43,749 bases of DNA, from assembly GCF_025362455.1 (NCBI RefSeq), contig NZ_JANYGJ010000044.1, forward strand, positions 1 through 43,749. Reading direction: 5' to 3'. Of the stretch, positions 1 to 7,290 are shown in pieces (position 1 is the first letter of the stretch; every line of letters starts with the position of its first letter). The notes beneath the pieces are model-generated. The model saw only the letters and a list, made by a program, of their open reading frames with translations. It made no database searches and was not told the DNA's origin. Position numbers and translations under genes: made by a program. This DNA comes from Deinococcus sp. (GTDB taxonomy: Bacteria > Deinococcota > Deinococci > Deinococcales > Deinococcaceae).

Positions 1-85
1 CCCTCTACCTCTGGGAGAGGGAGGGAGCCGCGTAGCGGCGGAAGGGTGAGGGCAAGTGAGCGCCAGCTCATGCCTTTCCGCTTTC
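1..85 (-). repeat. Composite intergenic repeat, copy A (cut by window edge)
   Basis: This stretch matches the end of the longer copy at 11873-12236: both hold a CCCTCTACC..CTGGGAGAGG segment, a short GC palindrome, and the run GAGCGCCAGCTCATGCC. The rest of the copy would lie outside the window. It reads in the same direction as copy B and opposite to copies C, D and E. Confidence 0.7.
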
Positions 86-133
86 GACGAATTCAAGTTG
101 CCGATGCACGTTTCTGAAGCGATGATTTGGCAC

Positions 134-262
134 CTAGAGCAGTACTCCGAATTACGCCACGGGGAAAACAGCCTCCCCGCGCCTCCATTCTGCGTCCTGC
201 TCAGTCAAAACTACTCGCTCCGCTCGGTCATAAAAAGACCCTTTTTATGACATCTGCTCTAG
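134..262 (+). repeat. 129-bp MITE-like element, copy 1
   Basis: The element starts CTAGAGCAG and ends CTGCTCTAG, a perfect 9-bp terminal inverted repeat that includes a TA on each side (probable target duplication). Inside are a CGGGGA/TCCCCG stem and, near the right end, an 11-bp hairpin GTCATAAAAAG-ACC-CTTTTTATGAC. Near-identical copies lie at 3214, 35604 and 39959 (inverted). It encodes no transposase, so mobilisation in trans would be needed. This copy sits about 60 bp before the polA -10 box. Confidence 0.85.
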
Positions 263-325
263 AGGCAGCTCGCTCAAAGACGAATCATTTGACCCGGATA
301 CGCAAATACACGAGCGCATTCGCGG

Positions 326-331
326 TAGAGT
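326..331 (+). promoter_or_regulatory. -10 box of a leaderless polA transcript
   Basis: TAGAGT lies 6 nt before the ATG at 338. That spacing leaves almost no 5' untranslated region, and no Shine-Dalgarno sequence precedes the start. Confidence 0.6.
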
Positions 332-337
332 GAGCCT

Positions 338-3127
338 ATGACGTCTGCTTCCGCCCCAGATTCCCAGAGTACAGAGGCACAGCTTCCAGGTACCCAGCCG
401 GTAGCTCCCGTTGCGCCTGCTGTCAAAGCTCCAGACACCGCCGTGCTGATCGATGGGCACGCGCTGGCGTTTCGCTCGTACTTTGCGCTGCCGCCGCTGA
501 GCAGCAAGTCCGGTGAGCCGACGCACGCCATTCTGGGGTTTCTGCGCCAGATCACGCGGCTGATGAAGCAGCGCAGCAACCAGGTGATCGTGGTGTTCGA
601 CCCGCCGGTCCGGACCTTTCGTAAGGAGCAGTACGACGATTACAAGGCGGGTCGCGCCCAGACGCCCGCCGATCTGCCTGCCCAGATCGACCGGATTCGG
701 GCCGTGGTGGACGCCATGGGCCTGCCGCGCCTGGAAGTGCCCGGCTACGAGGCCGACGACGTGATCGGTACGCTGGCCAAAAAGGCCGAGGCGCACGGCA
801 TGAGCGCGGTGATCGTGACCTCGGACCGCGACAGCTACCAACTGCTGACCGAGCGGGTCAAGGTGCTGACCAGCGATTTCCGGCTGCTCGGCCCGGCGGA
901 CGTGCTGGAAAAGTACGGCGTGAGCGTCTCGCAGTGGGTCGATTACCGCTCGCTGACCGGCGACGCCTCCGACAATATTCCCGGCGCGCGCGGCATCGGC
1001 CCCAAGACCGCCTCGAAGCTGCTGCAAGACTACGGCAGCCTCGACGAGATTTTGCGGCGTGCCCAGGACGGCAGCCTGGAGCCGAAAAGCGCCCGCGAGA
1101 AGATCGTGGCCAGCTTAAGTGACGTCAACAAGAGCCGTGAGCTGTCGGTGATGGTCACCGATCTGCCGCTGGACATCGAGCTGGCGACCCACTGCGGCGC
1201 GGGCGATCCGCTGGCACTCGAAGCGCTGCTGGCTGAACTCGACCTGGGCAGCGTGCGGCGCGACATCGAGGCGCTGCGCGGCGGCCACCTGGGCGGCCAG
1301 GCAGTCAACGTCCCTGGGCGGGCAGCCCCGGAACCCCAACCACACAGCCAGGTGCGCGAGGTGGCCAGGGCGCCCTGGCAGACCCCCGGTGCGGGCGTGA
1401 TGTGGGGCTACGTGCTCTCGCGGGAGGACGACCTGCAAGCCGAGCTGCGCCAGGCCGCCACCTATGACGGTGAGCTGACCCGCACGGCGCCGGTAGAGCT
1501 GCCGGAAGCCGCAGAGCCGCCGGAAGCCGCAGAGCCGCCAGCGCCGCCGCCCGAAGAAAACCTGTTCGGCGAAGCGCAATCCGTGTCGGGCAAACCGAAA
1601 AAAGTCAGGGCGACCAAGCCCGTGCCGGTGCATCCCGGCCTGGTCAGCGAGGCCGAATTCATAGGCCAGCGCGAGGTCAATGCCGCCGGGGCCAAGGCGC
1701 TGGCGACGCATCTCCAGGTGCGCGGCACCCAGGTCGAGCCCGGCGACGACCCGCTGCTGATCGCCTACCTGCTCGATCCGGCGAATATGGCCATGCCCGG
1801 CGTGTCTCAGCGCTACTTGCAGGCGCTGTGGCCGGACGACGCGGCGGGGCGGGCGGCGCTCAGCGGTCAACTGATGGAACTGCTGCGCCCGGAGCTGGGT
1901 GAGGGGCGCCTGAAGCTCTACGAGGACATCGAAAAGCCGCTCTCGAAGGTGCTGGCGCGGATGGAAGTGCGCGGCGTCAAAATCGACGCGGCCTACCTGC
2001 GCGGCCTGTCGGGCGCGATGGGGGCCCGCTTGCAGGTGCTGGAGGCCGAGATTCACGCCCACGCCGGGCGACCCTTCGCCGTCAGCAGCCGCGACCAGCT
2101 CGAAGCCGTGCTCTACGACGAACTCCGGCTCGAATCGGGGCGCAAAACTAAGCTGACCGGCAAACGCTCCACGGCGGTGGCGACGCTCGAACCGTTGCGT
2201 GACGAGCACCCGATCATCCCCGCGCTGCTGGAATACCGCGAGCTGAGCAAGCTGCGCGGCACCTACCTCGACCCGATGCCGGAGCTGATCGACCCGCGCA
2301 CCGGGCGGCTGCACACCACCTTCGCCCAGACGGTGGCCGCCACCGGGCGCCTGAGCAGCCTGAATCCGAATCTCCAGAACATCCCCATTCGCTCCGAGAC
2401 GGGCCGCGAGATTCGCAAGGGCTTTGTGGCCGAGGACGGTTACACCCTGATTTCCGCCGACTATTCACAGATCGAGTTGCGGCTGCTGGCCGATATTTCC
2501 GGCGACCTGTTGATGCAGGAGGCCTTTCAGACCGGGGCCGACATCCACCGCCGCACCGCCTCGCAGGTGCTGGGCGTCGAGGAGGGCGGGGTCAGTGCCG
2601 ACCAGCGCCGGGCCGCCAAAACCGTCAACTTCGGCGTGCTCTACGGCATGAGCGCCCACCGCCTGAGCCGCGATCTGGGCATCCCGTATGCCGAGGCCAG
2701 CGGCTTTATCGAGCGCTACTTCGAGACCTATCCCGGCATTCGCGGCTACATCGACAAGACGCTCGCCGACGGGCGCGAGAAAGGCTACGTGGAAACCCTC
2801 TACGGGCGCCGCCGCTACGTGCCGGAGCTGACCAGCACCAACCGCAATGTCCGCGAGGCCGGTGAGAGATTGGCCTACAACATGCCGATTCAGGGCACCG
2901 CCGCCGACATCATCAAGATCGCCATGATCCGGCTCGACGGCCCGCTGATGGCGCTGGGCGCCCGGATGCTGCTGCAAGTCCACGACGAACTGCTCGTCGA
3001 AGCGCCGGTAGGCAAGGCCGACGAGGTGGAGGCGCTGATGCGCCGCACCATGATGGGCGCGGCCAAGCTGAGCGTGCCGCTGAACGTGGAAGTCGGGCGC
3101 GGGCCGAACTGGTACGACGCCAAATAA
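338..3127 (+). CDS. polA: DNA polymerase I
   Basis: This 929-residue protein fills gaps in excision repair and replaces RNA primers. The 5'-nuclease domain comes first (LIDGHALAF near residue 37; GDASDNIPG followed by the GIGPKTA helix-hairpin-helix near 209-224). The family A polymerase domain is complete: motif A DYSQIELR near 706, motif B RRAAKTVNFGVLYG near 757 and motif C QVHDELL near 880. The middle part sits where a 3'-5' exonuclease belongs, but no DxE-type metal motif is visible, so proofreading is probably absent. That part also carries a Pro/Glu/Ala-rich linker (about 389-410) containing an 18-bp tandem duplication. The ATG at 338 is chosen because a TAGAGT -10 box sits 6 nt upstream. 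The gene is monocistronic and ends in a hairpin terminator. Confidence 0.97.
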   Translation: MTSASAPDSQSTEAQLPGTQPVAPVAPAVKAPDTAVLIDGHALAFRSYFALPPLSSKSGEPTHAILGFLRQITRLMKQRSNQVIVVFDPPVRTFRKEQYDDYKAGRAQTPADLPAQIDRIRAVVDAMGLPRLEVPGYEADDVIGTLAKKAEAHGMSAVIVTSDRDSYQLLTERVKVLTSDFRLLGPADVLEKYGVSVSQWVDYRSLTGDASDNIPGARGIGPKTASKLLQDYGSLDEILRRAQDGSLEPKSAREKIVASLSDVNKSRELSVMVTDLPLDIELATHCGAGDPLALEALLAELDLGSVRRDIEALRGGHLGGQAVNVPGRAAPEPQPHSQVREVARAPWQTPGAGVMWGYVLSREDDLQAELRQAATYDGELTRTAPVELPEAAEPPEAAEPPAPPPEENLFGEAQSVSGKPKKVRATKPVPVHPGLVSEAEFIGQREVNAAGAKALATHLQVRGTQVEPGDDPLLIAYLLDPANMAMPGVSQRYLQALWPDDAAGRAALSGQLMELLRPELGEGRLKLYEDIEKPLSKVLARMEVRGVKIDAAYLRGLSGAMGARLQVLEAEIHAHAGRPFAVSSRDQLEAVLYDELRLESGRKTKLTGKRSTAVATLEPLRDEHPIIPALLEYRELSKLRGTYLDPMPELIDPRTGRLHTTFAQTVAATGRLSSLNPNLQNIPIRSETGREIRKGFVAEDGYTLISADYSQIELRLLADISGDLLMQEAFQTGADIHRRTASQVLGVEEGGVSADQRRAAKTVNFGVLYGMSAHRLSRDLGIPYAEASGFIERYFETYPGIRGYIDKTLADGREKGYVETLYGRRRYVPELTSTNRNVREAGERLAYNMPIQGTAADIIKIAMIRLDGPLMALGARMLLQVHDELLVEAPVGKADEVEALMRRTMMGAAKLSVPLNVEVGRGPNWYDAK

Positions 3128-3154
3128 GCCAGCCCGGTATCAAAGTCAACATCC

Positions 3155-3185
3155 GCCCCTGACCGGAGAAGTGGTCGGGGGTTTT
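3155..3185 (+). terminator. Rho-independent terminator after polA
   Basis: CCCCTGACC pairs with GGTCGGGG (one bulged base) across an 8-nt loop, followed by GTTTT. It lies about 30 nt after the polA stop. Confidence 0.75.
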
Positions 3186-3213
3186 ACGGTGTCGTGCTTG
3201 AGTTGTGCCGAGT

Positions 3214-3342
3214 CTAGAGCAGTACTCCGAAGTACGCCACGGGGAAAACAGCCTCCCCGCGCCTCCATTCTGCGCCTTGCTCAGTCAAAACTACTCGCTC
3301 CGCTCGGTCATAAAAAGACCCTTTTTATGACATCTGCTCTAG
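3214..3342 (+). repeat. 129-bp MITE-like element, copy 2
   Basis: Full-length copy with CTAGAGCAG and CTGCTCTAG ends. It differs from copy 1 at only a few bases (AAGTACG for AATTACG; TGCGCCTTG for TGCGTCCTG). It lies between the convergent ends of polA and the zinc-ribbon gene. Its right-hand CTAG contains the TAG stop codon of the zinc-ribbon gene on the minus strand. Confidence 0.85.
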
Positions 3343-4082
3343 ATCGCCAGTTTGATCAGGATGCGCCCGCACGAGGGGCACTTGACCGGCGGCAAACTCC
3401 CGCTGGCGGCCCGCTGCTGGATGTTGACCGGCAACATCACGCCGCAGCCCTGGCAACGGCCCGCCGTGTACGACACGATGCCGATGCCTTTTTTGCCCCT
3501 CCGGATCATCTCGTATTCCTTGACCAGTCGGGGCTCCAGGTTGCCGATCAGTCCGGCGCGTTCCTGGCGGGCACCCTCACCCTGGGCGCGCAACTCCAGC
3601 ACGCGGGCCTCGTCGGCGCCCTCCAGGCTGCTCAGGGCGGGCCGCAGGGCCTTGTGCTCGCCGCGCAGCCCGCTGGCCCGCTCGCGCAGGGCGGTCTGCT
3701 GCACGTACAGCGGTGCCAGAGACTCCTCGTAGTCCGAGACGCGCTCGGAAAGCTGCAAGATGACGCTCTCGAACTGCGACTGCAATTTGGCGTTGGTGGC
3801 GTTGCGCTCCTGCTCGGCGCGGTTGCGGGCCACCTGCTCGTTGCTGCTGCTCAGATCGAGTTCGAGTCGACGAATCTGGCGGTCCACTTTTTCAAGCTCG
3901 ATCTCGGTGTCTTCCAGCCGGTTGTTGATCTGGCCCTGCTCGGTGCGTGCGGCGCGAAGCTCATCGGAAATATGGCCTTCCTCGCCGTGCAGGCGGTCCA
4001 GTTCCTGGTCCAGTCCCTGCACGCGATACAGCCGTTCTAGTGGTCCACTCTCATGTGTTTCGGCATTCGTCTTGGCACTCAT
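3339..4082 (-). CDS. Coiled-coil protein with C4 zinc ribbon
   Basis: This 247-residue protein has a long charged helical region (about residues 15-175, rich in Glu, Arg, Gln and Leu heptads) and a C-terminal zinc ribbon: CQGC at 210-213 and CPSC at 235-238. That architecture is the zf-RING_7 / HP0958-like C4-type zinc-ribbon family, found in many bacteria; in Helicobacter a member binds RNA and affects flagellin mRNA. There is no sign of flagella here, so the role is open. The start at 4082 (MSAKTNAE) is preferred over an upstream in-frame ATG because TAGAGT lies 7 nt before it, overlapping a GAGGTG. The stop codon TAG lies in the terminal CTAG of MITE copy 2, so the element appears to have inserted at the stop codon without changing the protein. 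Confidence 0.85.
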   Translation of the reverse strand: MSAKTNAETHESGPLERLYRVQGLDQELDRLHGEEGHISDELRAARTEQGQINNRLEDTEIELEKVDRQIRRLELDLSSSNEQVARNRAEQERNATNAKLQSQFESVILQLSERVSDYEESLAPLYVQQTALRERASGLRGEHKALRPALSSLEGADEARVLELRAQGEGARQERAGLIGNLEPRLVKEYEMIRRGKKGIGIVSYTAGRCQGCGVMLPVNIQQRAASGSLPPVKCPSCGRILIKLAI

Positions 4083-4089
4083 CACCTCT

Positions 4090-4095
4090 ACTCTA
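4090..4095 (-). promoter_or_regulatory. -10 box before the zinc-ribbon gene
   Basis: TAGAGT on the minus strand, 7 nt from the ATG at 4082. It supports that start over the longer reading frame. Confidence 0.55.
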
Positions 4096-4212
4096 CCCCG
4101 GCGCGGCGGCGGTAAGGGCGCACACAAACTTAAGGCTTCTTGGTTCTGCCTCATCTGGGCTGGTTTTGGCGCCGGTTTTGTGGCCAGTTCTCGGTGCTGT
4201 TTCAGGGTCGGT

Positions 4213-4887
4213 TCAGGCGCTGTAATCGGTGCCGAGCTTTGGACAGAGGGCCGCCAGGGAGCAGGCCGGGCACAGCGGTTTTCTGGCCTCGCAGACGCGC
4301 CGCCCGTGCAAGATCAGGGCGTGGTGCAAGAAGATCCAGCGCCCCTGCGGGAAGAGGCGTTGCAGGTCCATTTCGACCTTATCGGGGTTGGTTTCAGTGC
4401 TCAGGCCCAGGCGGCGACTCAAACGGCCCACGTGGGTATCCACCGCGATGGCGGGCATACCGTAGGCGTTGCTGAGCACCACGTTGGCGGTCTTGCGCCC
4501 GGCGCCCGGCAGCGCCACCACCGCCGCGAAGTCGTTGGGCACCTTCCCGCCGTGGCGTTCTTGGAGCAGTCCGGCGAGAGAGACCAGGTTCCTCGCCTTG
4601 CTGCGAAACAGCCCGATGCGTTTGATGAGCGCCTCGACGTGCTCCAGCGGGGCGGCGGCGAGCGCGGCGGCGTCGGGGTAGGCGGCGAACAGCGCGGGCG
4701 TGGCGGCGTTGACGCTCTTGTCGGTGGCCTGCGCCGAGAGCACGGTGGCGACCAGCAGCTCGAAGGGGCTGGCGTACTCCAGTTCGGTGCGGGCGTCCGG
4801 GTAGAGTGCGGTGAGTTCAGCCAGAATATCGGCGGCGCGGCGCTTAAAGGCAGCGGGAACGCGCTTGGCGAGCAGGCGAGGCGGCAT
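4213..4887 (-). CDS. nth: Endonuclease III (DNA glycosylase/AP lyase)
   Basis: This 224-residue base-excision repair enzyme removes oxidised pyrimidines. The helix-hairpin-helix LPGAGRKTANVV holds the catalytic lysine (near residue 132); the catalytic aspartate is in AVDTHVGRL (near 150). A C-terminal [4Fe-4S] loop has the canonical C-x6-C-x2-C-x5-C spacing (near 199-215). The start is placed at 4887 (MPPRLLAK) because TAAGCT lies 7 nt upstream on the coding strand; a frame extending to 4923 would place that -10 box inside the gene. The gene is divergent from uppP and stands about 130 bp from the zinc-ribbon gene, which has its own promoter. Deinococcus species usually carry several Nth paralogues, so this may be one of a set. 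Confidence 0.93.
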   Translation of the reverse strand: MPPRLLAKRVPAAFKRRAADILAELTALYPDARTELEYASPFELLVATVLSAQATDKSVNAATPALFAAYPDAAALAAAPLEHVEALIKRIGLFRSKARNLVSLAGLLQERHGGKVPNDFAAVVALPGAGRKTANVVLSNAYGMPAIAVDTHVGRLSRRLGLSTETNPDKVEMDLQRLFPQGRWIFLHHALILHGRRVCEARKPLCPACSLAALCPKLGTDYSA

Positions 4888-4894
4888 GGCGCTC

Positions 4895-4900
4895 AGCTTA
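4895..4900 (-). promoter_or_regulatory. -10 box of leaderless nth
   Basis: TAAGCT on the minus strand, 7 nt before the ATG at 4887. The same hexamer serves the divergent uppP at 4970. Confidence 0.55.
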
Positions 4901-4969
4901 GCGCCGCAGCGGCTGGCCTCCACCCCCGGCCTATACCTTCCGCTGACGTGACATCGCCCACGGATGCAC

Positions 4970-4975
4970 TAAGCT
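4970..4975 (+). promoter_or_regulatory. Probable -10 box before uppP
   Basis: TAAGCT, 9 nt before the ATG at 4985; no Shine-Dalgarno sequence lies between them. The -35 region is weak. Confidence 0.4.
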
Positions 4976-4984
4976 GCCCCCGAC

Positions 4985-5812
4985 ATGGACTGGCTATACA
5001 GCATCATTCTCGGCATCGTGGAAGGGCTCACCGAATTCCTTCCCGTCTCTTCCACCGGCCACCTGATCGTCGCGGGCGATCTGCTGAAGGTGCCCTGGCC
5101 CAAGAGTACCCTCAGCACCTTCGAGGTGGTCATCCAGGGCGGCGCCATCCTGGCCGTCGTGGTGTACTACTGGCGTGATCTGGTGCGCCAGGCTCAGGAC
5201 ATCAGCTTCGACAAGGGCACCCAGCGGATGTGGCTGGGCATTCTGGTAGCCTGCATTCCGGCGGTGATTCTGGGCGCCCTGTTCGGCAGCAAGATCAAGG
5301 CGGCGCTGTTTAACCCCAGCGTGGTCGCCTGGGCGCTGATCGTCGGCGGCGTGCTGATGTACCTCATCGAGCTGCGCCCCAGGGCCGTGAGCACCCGCAC
5401 GCTCGAAGAGATCAGCTTGCCCCAGGCCATCACCGTCGGCGTGGTGCAGTGCATCGCCCTGCTGTGGCCCGGCTTTTCGCGCTCGGCCAGCTCGATTCTG
5501 GGCGGGATGCTGACCGGCCTGGACCGGCCCACCGCCACCAGGTTCAGCTTTTACCTGGGCATTCCGGTGCTCGGCGGCGCCACCCTGCTCGATTTCGTCA
5601 AACACCGCAGCGAACTGGGCACGGCGGGGATCACCAACGTGGGCATCGGTTTTGTCACCAGTTTCATCGTGGCGTACTTCGTGATCGGCTGGCTGCTTCG
5701 CTTCGTCAGCACGCACGATTTCAAGGGCTTCGCCATCTACCGCGTCATTATCGGTATCGTAATTCTGGTGCTGATCTCAACCGGCGTGATTCAGAACTTC
5801 AACCGCGCCTGA
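4985..5812 (+). CDS. uppP: Undecaprenyl-diphosphatase
   Basis: This 275-residue integral membrane enzyme dephosphorylates undecaprenyl diphosphate, recycling the lipid carrier for peptidoglycan and other envelope polymers. The two family signatures are clear: EFLPVSSTGHL near residues 17-27 and PGFSRSASSI near 161-170, which together form the active site with its catalytic serine and arginine. About eight hydrophobic segments can be traced, and the length is typical. The gene is transcribed alone, divergently from nth, and is closed by a strong hairpin with a T-tract. In some bacteria overexpression gives bacitracin tolerance, hence the old name bacA. Confidence 0.95.
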   Translation: MDWLYSIILGIVEGLTEFLPVSSTGHLIVAGDLLKVPWPKSTLSTFEVVIQGGAILAVVVYYWRDLVRQAQDISFDKGTQRMWLGILVACIPAVILGALFGSKIKAALFNPSVVAWALIVGGVLMYLIELRPRAVSTRTLEEISLPQAITVGVVQCIALLWPGFSRSASSILGGMLTGLDRPTATRFSFYLGIPVLGGATLLDFVKHRSELGTAGITNVGIGFVTSFIVAYFVIGWLLRFVSTHDFKGFAIYRVIIGIVILVLISTGVIQNFNRA

Positions 5813-5828
5813 GCTGGATAGGAGCTGA

Positions 5829-5855
5829 ACCCCGTCCGGGTGGCGGGGTCTTTTG
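5829..5855 (+). terminator. Rho-independent terminator after uppP
   Basis: ACCCCG pairs with CGGGGT across a 9-nt loop, followed by CTTTTG, about 17 nt after the uppP stop. Confidence 0.75.
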
Positions 5856-5905
5856 CTGCGCTGAACAGGAAATGACCATGTGAGTTTCAATCTCCGCCCG
5901 CGCCT

Positions 5906-5911
5906 TATGCT
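5906..5911 (+). promoter_or_regulatory. -10 box of the leaderless RNase gene
   Basis: TATGCT lies 6 nt before the ATG at 5918, with no ribosome binding site between them. Confidence 0.55.
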
Positions 5912-5917
5912 GGGACC

Positions 5918-6418
5918 ATGCGCTTCTCAAGATTCAAACTCCCTGTCCGGGGCGCTCTGCTGCTGTGCGGCGCACTGGTGGCCTGTTCGTCGCCCGCCAG
6001 GTCCAGCCAGAGCCAGGCCAGTCAGACCCAGGCCAGTCAATCACAGTCCAGCCAGACTCGGACGGCGCCCGCCACCATGTCCAGCACGCGCCGTAGCCTA
6101 CCAGCCGGTGCCCGTGACCCGGACAGTGGCCTGGCCTTCGTCGCCCGCGCCGCCCTGCCGCCCGAAGGCCAAAAAATATTGAGCCTGATCGAGCGCGGCG
6201 GCCCGTTCCCCTACGCCCGCGACGGCGTGAGCTTCGGCAACCGCGAGGGCGTGCTGCCCAAGCGGCCCAGGGGCGAGTACCGCGAGTACACCGTCCGCAC
6301 GCCGGGGTCGTCTGACCGGGGGGCGCGGCGAATCGTGTGTGGGCCGCCTCTGAATTCGAGTGCCAACTGTTTTTACACGGGCGACCACTACGCCAGCTTC
6401 CGGAAGGTGGCGCCGTGA
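5918..6418 (+). CDS. Exported guanyl-specific RNase (RNase Sa/barnase superfamily), probable lipoprotein
   Basis: This 166-residue protein starts with a basic, hydrophobic signal peptide ending in a lipobox, LVAC at residues 20-23, so it is probably processed at Cys23 and lipid-anchored outside the cytoplasm. A Ser/Gln/Thr-rich spacer (about 24-55) follows. The catalytic domain (about 70-166) closely resembles Streptomyces RNase Sa: GPFPYxRDGVxFxNRE, EYTVRTPG with the catalytic glutamate (E123), GARRIVCG with the phosphate-binding arginines, and GDHYASF with the catalytic histidine (H157). All key residues are present, so it should be active and cleave RNA after guanosine. The stop overlaps the GTG start of a barstar-like gene, the usual inhibitor partner. 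The lipobox is unusual, since most relatives are freely secreted; plain signal peptidase I cleavage is the alternative. Confidence 0.88.
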   Translation: MRFSRFKLPVRGALLLCGALVACSSPARSSQSQASQTQASQSQSSQTRTAPATMSSTRRSLPAGARDPDSGLAFVARAALPPEGQKILSLIERGGPFPYARDGVSFGNREGVLPKRPRGEYREYTVRTPGSSDRGARRIVCGPPLNSSANCFYTGDHYASFRKVAP

Positions 6419-6783
6419 ACCTGTTCGAGCGTGCACCGGACGGCATTCAGATCGCGCCCGCCGGGGTGCGTGAGCGGGCCGGGCACGCCGGAGTCGAGTT
6501 GCACGAAATCGAACTGACCAGTCTGCACAACAAACACGGCCTGATGAACGCCTTCGCCAGTAGTCTCGAACTCGGTGAAGACTTCGGCCATAACTGGGAC
6601 GCGCTCTACGACGTGCTGGCCGACCCGGAAGTTGGACACTCGCGGCGGGCGCTGCTGCTGACCGGGCTGGAGAATTTTACTGAGCGCTGTCCCGAACTGG
6701 CCGAAGAATTGACCAGCGTGTTGCTCGATGCTCAGGTCGCACTTGCTGAGGTGCATCAGTCGCTGTGGCTGCTGCGTGACTGA
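6415..6783 (+). CDS. Barstar-family RNase inhibitor
   Basis: This 122-residue acidic cytoplasmic protein has the barstar core: HNKHGLMNAFASSL, then FGHNWDALYDVLADP, which corresponds to the acidic helix of barstar that plugs the RNase active site. It would protect the cell from RNase that has not yet been exported. The GTG at 6415 overlaps the RNase stop (GTGA), and GGAAGG lies about 9 nt upstream, so translation is coupled to the RNase gene. An in-frame start at 6337 is rejected because it would lie deep inside the RNase gene. No terminator is obvious before the next promoter. Confidence 0.88.
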   Translation: MNLFERAPDGIQIAPAGVRERAGHAGVELHEIELTSLHNKHGLMNAFASSLELGEDFGHNWDALYDVLADPEVGHSRRALLLTGLENFTERCPELAEELTSVLLDAQVALAEVHQSLWLLRD

Positions 6784-6900
6784 GCCATGAGGCGGCGTAC
6801 TTGGTGTCCCAGCCGATTTTGGCTAGACTGCGTTCACGCGTGTCGTGCCTGCTATCCGGCTGCTTGAGACAGCGGTGCCCGCACGCTGAGAGGGTTGTTT

Positions 6901-7290
6901 ATGACCATCAAGTTCAATCACGCCATCATCGCTGCGCGGGATCGGCAGGGGTCCGCGTCGTTTTATGCTGAGCTGTTCGGGCGACCTGCACCAACGTCCT
7001 GGGGGCCGTTTACCTCGGTGAGTCTGGGCGACGACGTTCACCTTCAGTTCGCCGAACCGGGCGTGGCCGAGATCCAGATGCAGCATTACGCCTTTCTGGT
7101 GGATGATGGCTGCTTCGACGAAATATATGCCCGGCTGCTGAGCGGTGAAATCGAGCACTGGGCCGACCCGCAAGGCACCTTGTCAGGTCAGATCAACACC
7201 AACCACGGCGGGCGCGGCGTGTACTTCAGAGATCCGGCAGGGCACGGCCTGGAAGTCATCACGCGCCCCTACGGTTGGACCGGCCAGTGA
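6901..7290 (+). CDS. VOC-superfamily (glyoxalase/dioxygenase fold) protein
   Basis: This 129-residue protein has one vicinal-oxygen-chelate module pair: FNHAIIAARDRQGSASFYAELFG at the start, HLQF and HYAFLVDD in the middle, and GGRGVYFRDPAGHGLEVITRPYG at the end, typical of small glyoxalase/bleomycin-resistance-like proteins. Metal-ligand candidates are the N-terminal His and the C-terminal Glu of GLEVIT. The substrate cannot be told from sequence. The ATG at 6901 is chosen because GAGAGGG lies about 6 nt before it. A -10-like TAGACT lies at 6823. The stop overlaps the GTG start of tsaD (GTGA), so the two genes are probably co-translated, though no functional link is known. Confidence 0.8.
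   Translation: MTIKFNHAIIAARDRQGSASFYAELFGRPAPTSWGPFTSVSLGDDVHLQFAEPGVAEIQMQHYAFLVDDGCFDEIYARLLSGEIEHWADPQGTLSGQINTNHGGRGVYFRDPAGHGLEVITRPYGWTGQ

Noticed and set aside
127..333. 68-codon frame running through MITE copy 1
   Set aside because: It is made mostly of the repeat's open frame and runs into polA's promoter; no ribosome site. Kept only as a property of the repeat.
1115..2314. 399-codon minus-strand frame opposite polA
   Set aside because: Shadow of the polA frame; composition is unlike a protein and there is no start context.
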